Origin: Xanthostigma xanthostigma
Taxonomy: Eukaryota; Arthropoda; Insecta; Raphidioptera; Raphidiidae
Assembly: GCA_963575645.1 (NCBI GenBank)
Contig: OY754468.1
Location: forward strand, 26,622,465 to 26,686,464
Reading direction: 5' to 3'
DNA: 64,000 nt
Shown in pieces: positions 56,501 to 64,000 of this stretch. Position 1 is the first letter of the stretch, and the number at the start of each line of letters is the position of its first letter. The translations under genes and the position numbers were made by a program. The notes beneath the pieces are model-generated. The model was not told where the DNA came from and did not search any database. It saw only the letters and a program-made list of their open reading frames with translations.

Positions 56501-59500
56501 ATGGTTAGTAATTAATGTTGATTTTTATACTTATTGTTTTTAATTTTGACAGCTGACGATGATATAGTGGGACAAGCTCCGACAATCGCGCTATCTCTCT
56601 CACTACAGTATCGTGCAAAGGGGTATCGTTTTTCTGTAATTTCTATAATGTTCATTTTTCGAAGAAAACGCAAAGACTATTTTCTTCTTAAAACGTCACA
56701 AAAAACACGAATCTGCCAAAAAAACAAATGATGTCCATTTTTTTCACATTTAGGGGCGGTTTACGGGTAAACTATTGTAGATAGGGGTAAGAGGGTGGAG
56801 TACTTTTTTATAGCAAATATAAAAATCTACAATTTTTTGTCGAAACCTTTTTTCATATATCTTATAGTTTGTGAGATAATTAGAAAACAAAATTTAAAGC
56901 GGCGGTTTCTACCCTAACTGCAAATCGGAGCACACTTTTTCATAGTCAGAATAGTTTCTTGTAACCCCAAGAACGATCACTGAAATTTTTAGCCGTTTGA
57001 GATTTTAGGTATTTCACGAAGATCGTTCTTGGACTATATACTATTATATTGGTATAGCTAAACAAACATTTACAGTTAATTTACTTATTTTACTTTTATA
57101 ATATTTAGGGTGGATATATGGAAGCAAAAAAATCTAAATTAGCCGATCAATTTGAAGATAATTCGAATAAGGAGGCAGAAAAGTTGTCTAATATATTTAA
57201 TGGCATATCGGTATTTGTAAACGGATACACTAATCCGTCTGCAGAGGAAATTAAACGTATGATGATGTTACATGGGGGAATTTATCATTTTTATTTAAGG
57301 CCCGGCAAAACAAACTATATTATTGCTTCAAATTTGCCGGATTCAAAGGTGAACTATAATAATATGTACATATTATGATATAAAATTATAATGGAAAAGA
57401 AAATAACAAACAAATAAGTAAGCAAGAGTTTCATGCAAAAATATTAAGCGATAAAAAATAATTTATTATAAGATCTTTAAAATTTTAGTTTTGAATATAC
57501 TTTTGCAATTTTGTTAATTGTTTTTTTTTTTGTATATTACATTTTACACAAATTTTTCATCAAACTTTTTAAATCAAATTATTATAAACGGGATATTTAA
57601 CTGCAGGTCAAACAGTTGGGTCCAAATGATAAAATTGTCAAACCTACGTGGATATCTGAAAGTATATCAGCAGGGAAACTTTTAGATTATAGAGAATATC
57701 TTTTATATACGCATCATAGTAAAAATCAAGCACAATTAAATTTTATTAAAACCGATTCTGAAAAGTCAATATTGAATAACGAAGGAACACACGAAAAAGG
57801 TGAATAATTAATAGTATACTACATTGGTTAGATTGGAACTCAAATAATAATAAAGTTTTTTTTTTTAAGAAAAGAAAGAAACATCAAATCAAACTCGCTC
57901 AACTCGAACAGCTGTCGATCCGAAATTTCTATCGGAATTTTACAATAACTCACGTTTACATCTTATATCAACATTAGCGGCTACTTTCAAACAGCATATT
58001 ACAGAATTGAGAGAAAAATCAGATGGAACATTTCCAACTAGACAATTACTGAGTAATTATTCGGCGAATTTAAATGAAGAAGTACATATATTTCCTCGCT
58101 TATAATTGTTGTTTGGCATATAAAATTCCATTACCCTTTTTTATGGACTCTAAATTATCAGTAATATTTGACAATTACTTGTAGCGAAATTTTAAATTCC
58201 TGGAAAACAGTAAAATCATAATGCATATAGATATGGATTGTTTTTTCGTATCTGTCGGTTTGCGAAATAGACCGGAACTTCGAGGAAAACCCGTGGCCGT
58301 TACACATGGCCGTTCTAATCAAAAAGGACCCGTAAGACCGGGTGCAGATCTAAAAGCAGAAATTGAATTTTATAACCAACGTCTTCAGGTAACTTTAAAT
58401 TCATAGGATGTATGTATAAGGTATGATACTGTAATCAATAATTTATTTCTTAATTTTACAGAAAAAAGTGAAAAGTGTAACCGACAATTTAGAGCCAAAT
58501 GCAAAAGTTATTTCTCGTTTAAATGGGATAGAGGCCAGTGATTCGATGTCTGAAATTGCTTCATGCAGTTACGAAGCTCGCCGAGCTGGTTTGAAAAATG
58601 GCATGTTCTTAGGTGCGGCGTTAAAATTATGTCCAGAATTAAAAACTATTCCTTATGATTTCGAAGGGTATAGAGAAGTGGCTTATATACTTTATAATAC
58701 GGTAGCACTGTAAGTATATTAAAGCAACGGAGTCCACTAACGTTATAGAAATTTTATCTTTCATTATTGCTTGCGTTAACTTAGTAGGTACAACGATAAA
58801 GCAATTTTTTTTATTTATTATAAAAGAGTATGAAATTGTAGTTTATGTATCTAAGACATAATGGATTATATAACCGACGAGTAAGTGACCATATGTTGTA
58901 ACGAGAACCTGCGAATTTTAACAGACACAAGTCATAATATCATTACATCTGAGATACGAGTATATACTATACTTTTTGCACATACCTTCTATGAAAAATT
59001 ATGATGACTGACACGTGACAAATATCGCAATATGAACTGAAATTTACAAATCATGCGCATAAATTTTCTGCGCAGCCTTGTATATTAATAATAAATAGCT
59101 GCGGATATTTAAGGATGTCTCTGTTTAAGGAGGTTGATCCGTTACAGTCCCAATCAAAAGTAAGTCGAATTCTAAATGGGAACTTTTCCATAATAAATTT
59201 TTACAAAAGGGTGTAAGTCGATGATACCAATAAATTATTGTCATAATAAATAATTTTTTTTTTAATATTAATTATTTCAGTATTTTACTTAATTTGTACA
59301 AAGTTAGGTTAGAAAAATAAATTTATGTAAATATTTGTATTTTACATATTATTTGCAGTAAATAATTTAAAAAAGAAATTAGAAATAATAAAAATTAATA
59401 TTAAATCATTAAAAAGTTGAAAATTCAGTTAAAATTGTCAAGAATAAAAGTCCATAATTGAAAAGTGTTAAGGTTTAATAATTTTCTTTATTGATTAAAA

Positions 59501-62500
59501 GTCTCCTAATTAAATTGGAAAAAATATTTAAATATGCGTAAGACATCAATGCTTTACATAGTTAGTTTTCGGAACTGCTGACATTATTTGGTTATTTGCA
59601 AAAAATTAAAATGTACCGTTTGCATGCTAGATTGACATATTTTCCATAAGACTACATGTAAAAGTTTTTTTTAAATTTTGACTTTATAAATCTCCTAATG
59701 ATTTTGGATTTTTTACAGAAAATTTTGTTATAAAAAAATCTATTAAAAAAACTTTATTTCAGAGTTTTTTCATTATCTTCGTAAAACGGCTCAACCTCCT
59801 TACCCGCCTAATTAACTGGTTATTTACCCTTTTACATCAACGAGTTTGCGAAAATTACTGTTGAATTGATTAAATCGCCTACGTTTGTTTAACCTCATGC
59901 ATTAATTGGGTCATTTTACGGCTGTGATACCTACATTGAAAGACAGCTCTATTTTGTAGCGGGTTATTTCAAGAAATATAATATAAAACATAAATTGTGC
60001 GTCAACGGCATAGTTATTAACACTAGAAGTACAAGCGAAGAGTAAACAGTGAAAAATTGTCTGTTTTAGTTATACATTAAATATTGAAGCAGTGAGCTGT
60101 GACGAGATGTTTGTTGATGTTACTGATTTATTGAGAGACACAAACACGAGTGTATACCAGTGGGCCGATTATATTCGCAGTGAGATACGTAAGAAAACAG
60201 ATTGCCCGTGTTCTACTGGATTCGGGGCGAATCGATTACAGGCTCGATTAGCCACCCGGAAAGCTAAACCAGATGGGCAGTATTATTTGAGGCCTGAAGA
60301 TGTGGAACAGTATATGACTAATGTCGATATTGAAAGTTTGCCAGGCAAGTTTAAGTAAATTAGTTATTTACCTTCAATCATAAAAAGAGATGCTTCAGTT
60401 TTTTTTTGTTTTGTTTAAATTTTTGTTTTCGTCCGCAAACGCTTATTAAAGTTTATTTTGTAGGAGTCGGTCGATCGTTGGCTTTTCGATTAAAATCGGC
60501 CGGTTTAAAAACTTGTGGCGATCTGCAAAACACGTTATTATCGCGTTTGAAAAGCGAATATGGTAATCGTATTGGCGAAGATTTGCATTCACACTGTAGA
60601 GGGATAGACGAACGACCGCTTTCATTTGATCATTTGAGAAAATCTGTGTCAGCTGAGGTTAATTATGGGATTCGTTTCCAAAATAATTCAGAAGCGGAAA
60701 CATTTTTAAAACAACTTTGCCAAGAGGTTTATTCGAGACTTTCTGAAATTAACATGAAAGGAAAATGTATAACGCTTAAATATTTAGTAAGAGCCAAAGA
60801 TGCACCTGTTGAAACGGCGAAGTTTATGGGTCATGGCGTATGCGACAGCATTACGAAATCGAGTACGTTGCCACATGCCGTTTCTGATTTGAGTGTGATT
60901 ATGCAAGAGGTAATGTCCATTGCGAGGAAATTAGCCATCACCCCGAGTGAACTGAGAGGAATCGGAATACAAATTTCACGTTTGGAAAAGATAAATAAAA
61001 TCACCAAGAACAACGCACTTACGAAATTTTTAATAAAATCAAAATCGACTGAAAATATATTTCCTGAAACAGAAACAGTCAAAATAGTGCGTGATGCTGT
61101 GTCTGCTCAAAGTGTTGATACTAAGAAAATTGAAAAAAATGTTGATGTTAAAAAAATAGAAAACAAGAAACTCATTAATAATGGTACGATGCAAAAAAGA
61201 AATCGAAGAGGTCGTCCCCCAAAAAATAATAAGAATTCTGGGAAAATTAAAGAAAGCAGTCAAACTCTCAGTCATTTATTTAATTCACAGGTAATCAAAT
61301 TTGATTTGTATTTTATAAGACGTATTTTCTTTAAAAGTTGAGAAAATATATTTAATATATTTTTCAATAAATAAAATTATCGACCAATTTTTCAGACAAT
61401 ATACTAACAAAAAAATATATAATTAATACATTAACGTTTCAATCCGGATTTGGACCTTCTTCAGAACTGATCTAAAAAATATAAAAAATAATTAATATTT
61501 AAAATCTAATTCACTTTTTATAGAATCTTTCAAAATTATTACTGATTTTCAAAATAGTGAAAAAATAATTTATTAATTATATATTTTTTTTTTGTTAATA
61601 TATTGTCTGAAAAATTGGTCGATAATTTTATTTATTGAAGAGTTCTAATCAGACGTTAATCAAAGATTTTAATATATTTTTATTTTAGTCAAACCAACAA
61701 AACAAAACTACTATTAGTACGTTTGGAGTACAGAAAGGAACAAAACTCAAATCTCCTATTAAAAATGGTTTAGAAATTGACACCGATGTCTTGTTAGAGT
61801 TGCCATGTCATATTCGTAGTGAAATTTTGAAAGACTATCAAATTAACATAAAACACCTATCTAACTTAACGACAGATCAAAATAATCTGACGGACGCCGT
61901 AAATAATAGTAATGAATTAAAAAACATGAAGGGTAGTGAAATTGATAAAAATATTTTAGCCGAATTACCAGACGACATACGTTCAGAAATTATAAGCACT
62001 TATAAAATTGATACTTCGATATCAAACGGAAACTTGTTTTCAAATGAAGTTCATAATATTTCTGATAATTATGACTCAGACATTATAGAGATATCTGCTA
62101 ATAATTCGAATCAATATGAAGAACCAGTGCAGCCAACGAGCGTATTACTCAAAAAATATACTCAGGATGAAAAAAATAAGATGGAAACTAGTATTAATTG
62201 TGATATTTTTTTGGAAATAACTTTTGATGAACAAAAACGTTTGTTAAATGAATGGCTTAATTTAAAATCGAATCCTCATACGTGTGATGTAACTGTCTTA
62301 AGTGATTATTGTCAAAAGCTGGCCACTTCACGAAACATTGAAAGGCTTAATAAACTAGTGAAATTTTTACATAGGTAATTATCATCTTCTACAAATATAT
62401 TTTAAGACATATTTTCTTTACAAATGGTTTGGAACTGAAATAATAAATTCTTTATTACAAGTGAGCGTTTTTATGCAGATGTACAATATTAATCTTTATT

Positions 62501-63092
62501 TGACACAAAAGTCCCGGAACGGCATAATATTTCTTATCGGGTAAGTCAGACTAAAAATGCTAAAAAGGTTTTTTAATAATTTTTTCCTGTCTATCGAATG
62601 TCAAAATTAGATTTTGGGCCCGAGGACCCTAAAAGTGTCCCGAGGGACACAATATCTAAAACGTATATAAAAAAGACATTTTAACGTTTTTAGTCCGGCT
62701 TACCCGATAGGCGGTAAGAAATATTATGCTGTTACAGGACGTTTGAAACACTTGGTATAAATATATTAAAGGATAGTCAGGCCAAAAAACGAACTGAGAG
62801 AGGTGCACAGTGGTTGTTAATATTTAAAACACTATCAGATATCCTTTTGAAACAAAAAATACGCGCTGCTACACGCTTATTCAACTGTTCCGTGTTCATA
62901 AATCATTTTTAAATGCTTTGATTTTTAAAATACTGAATTTGTTACAGAAATATTTTGAAATCTGGCGTTTGCGAATGGCATCAGGCATATTACAAAATAG
63001 TAGAAAAACTGCAAACTGGAATGTTACTGACTTATAACTCTAAACTTATGGTAAATATGGATGTTGGCTGTATTAAATGCAAGCCTAGATAA
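53513..63092 (+). CDS. REV1: DNA repair protein REV1, Y-family deoxycytidyl transferase
   Basis: Ten exons in frame, ~1025 residues: 53513-53560, 57109-57348, 57607-57799, 57870-58081, 58185-58388, 58462-58709, 60070-60344, 60464-61290, 61689-62374, 62948-63092. REV1 inserts dCMP opposite abasic sites and bulky guanines and is the scaffold for other translesion polymerases. BRCT domain at ~38-120 ([19 protein letters not shown]). SRLHLIS at 188-194 gives Arg189, which in the family pairs with the incoming dCTP. Palm motifs: [12 protein letters not shown] (Asp247) and SCDEMFVDV (Asp393, Glu394). Then [25 protein letters not shown] and [10 protein letters not shown]. Two ubiquitin-binding motifs centre on Leu-Pro at 787-788 and 842-843; the REV7/polymerase-binding C-terminal domain ends with [18 protein letters not shown]. 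Human REV1 has ~1251 residues; the shorter length lies mainly in the BRCT-to-catalytic linker. The intron after 60344 is GC-AG. Confidence 0.95.
53928..54294. mobile_element. hAT-type MITE (TAGTGATGTGCCGG ends)
   Basis: Ends TAGTGATGTGCCGG and CCGGCACATCACTA. The 8-bp flanks GTTATGAA and ACTATGAA agree at six positions, fitting an aged hAT target duplication. Nested relative at 41938-42455. In REV1 intron 1. Confidence 0.75.
54901..57034. mobile_element. 2.1-kb foldback element filling most of REV1 intron 1
   Basis: Ends GTCCAAGAACGATCTTCGTG and complement with TA on both sides (54899-54900, 57035-57036). Arms of ~400 bp contain GTAGAAACCGCC and TGCTCCGATTTGCAGTTAGG, mirrored. A second palindrome sits in the centre around 55925 (AGTCTATAGACGTCTATAGACT), its arms spanning about 55790-56060. 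The right end stops only 72 bp before REV1 exon 2. Noncoding. Confidence 0.75.
59124..59803. mobile_element. piggyBac-like MITE, copy 2
   Basis: Inverted relative to copy 1 at 39711, ~90% alike by eye over ~680 bp. Left TTAA intact (59124-59127); right site is TTAC (59800-59803). In REV1 intron 6. Confidence 0.8.
61365..61667. mobile_element. Palindromic small element, copy 3, with 14-bp flanking repeats
   Basis: In reverse orientation it has the same two ends as copy 1. TTTAATATATTTTT flanks it exactly at 61351-61364 and 61668-61681. Core on the minus strand at 61431-61462 (CTGAAGA, GGTCC, GGATT, GAAAC). Only one arm retains the core. In REV1 intron 8, immediately before exon 9. Confidence 0.65.
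62505..62758. mobile_element. Short 'CGGAACGGC / GTAAGCCGGACT' family member
   Basis: CGGGTAAGTCAGACT and AGTCCGGCTTACCCGATA are mirrored, with CTGTCTATCGAATG as at 7940. In REV1 intron 9. Confidence 0.6.
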
Positions 63093-64000
63093 CACGACAC
63101 TGTTGTTCTTTATTTACGAAAATAGGAATGTTAAAAACAAAATGGCAGCTGTAGGAAATTTTACAATAATTGTTAATATTAATAGTTTTCCTTCAAAATT
63201 CAGATGCGGGCGTTAAACATTTTTTTTGACGTGATAACGTCTTATAAATTTATGAATCACGTCAATATAAAAAGATGAAACACCGGCTGCATGCACGAAA
63301 AAGTGTAACGTTCCGCCTGACCCTGTGCGTGATTATTAAATATGATATTCGAGCGGAATACGTTATCACGTAAAACTATCGTCCGTAAACCGACTTTACA
63401 GACAACCAATTTTTTTTATTAACTAACTTGGCCGCGGTTCCATTTGCGTGGATACAGAAGCGCATTATGTAGACAGAGAGAATAAAATTGAGCTTATGTA
63501 TTACTCCTAGTCATAAACTCGCATGTGACATTTCATTCAAATCAGTCGTCCTCTCTAGGCATTATGAAGTGATCAACAGAAAATAAAATTTCGTCGTATG
63601 CCTCGGTAACATCAGGTCATAAATTACCTTCATGCAAAATTTCGTTCAGATCTGCTGCGGCGGTTGAGGCGTGACTGAGTAACATATATGTTATAAACAT
63701 CAGGTTTATCTGGGTCTAGTAACGATTCTAATATGCTCAAATTATTATCGTAAGTTTGTTGAACGTAGACATTTTTAATATTAAGTGAAATCATTGATTA
63801 ACGTATTATATAATACGTTAGCCAATGGTGAAACTTGCTACTAAGGCTATCATAATAAGTATAAAGAATAGAGAAAAAGGAAACTAATCCCCATACATTG
63901 AAGGGATATCATATCACCATTGAATTGTTTTTGTATTGCCTCGTGTACGGATAGTCTTAACGTTATTGATTTTCGGGACGCGCGCTTCGCACTGTGGCGT
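63093..64000. other. REV1 3' flank with repeats
   Basis: 63227-63412 is the short inverted copy of the CGTGATAACGT element. 63421-63700 has GGCCGCGGTTCCATTTGCG and a CAAAATTTCGTTCAGATC...GGCGTGACTGAGTAAC tail, typical of arthropod non-LTR element bodies. The remainder shows no gene; no strong polyadenylation signal for REV1 is visible before ~63480. Confidence 0.5.
63227..63412 (-). mobile_element. Element with CGTGATAACGT termini, short copy
   Basis: Contains both ends of the 35545-36208 element (GACGTGATAACGTCTTATAA; GTCCGTAAACCGACTTTACA) with most of the middle deleted. Confidence 0.65.

Noticed and set aside
1..64000. CRISPR arrays, operons, integrons or other bacterial systems
   Set aside because: Spliceosomal introns and animal gene content throughout; no spaced direct-repeat arrays.

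Overview
The window is animal nuclear DNA, most likely from an insect. It is AT-rich, its genes are split by consensus GT-AG introns, and it carries conserved metazoan genes (NUP160, DCST1, CABIN1, REV1) with a serpin of the insect Spn28Dc type. Introns and spacers are packed with palindromic (foldback) transposon derivatives, LINE tails and TA microsatellites. I cannot fix the order of insect from sequence alone.

Layout. 140-4726 (+): the last four exons of nucleoporin NUP160. 6409-15285 (-): a two-exon gene for a ~102-residue protein with two membrane segments, whose single intron of ~8.6 kb is full of repeats and holds on the other strand a small repeat-family gene (9605-10294) broken by one extra base. 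15286-20529: spacer with a near-perfect 1.4-kb foldback element and the remains of a LINE reverse transcriptase. 20530-22224 (+): a secreted serpin with an unusual N-terminal Asn-Ser-Thr repeat. 22596-24827 (-): an intronless DCST1 (sneaky) homologue. 25002-52409 (+): a complete 29-exon CABIN1 gene (~2652 residues). 53513-63092 (+): a complete 10-exon REV1 gene (~1025 residues). 63093-64000: repeats.

The genes do not form an operon and have unrelated roles: nuclear pore, protease inhibition, gamete membrane protein, HIRA-type histone chaperone complex, and translesion DNA synthesis. NUP160 and the small membrane gene converge, as do the serpin and DCST1. DCST1 and CABIN1 diverge from a 174-bp gap. 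REV1 follows CABIN1 head-to-tail.

The least ordinary material is: a small palindromic element present three times (38.0, 43.6 and 61.4 kb), two copies flanked by perfect 13- and 14-bp direct repeats and carrying a hammerhead-ribozyme-like core; two GC-AG introns confirmed by reading frame and homology; the reconstructed small membrane protein gene; an 18-bp coding minisatellite and two SUMO-interaction-like motifs in CABIN1; and several non-autonomous transposon families with recognisable target duplications (TA, TTAA, 8 bp). I found no clearly new multi-gene system.
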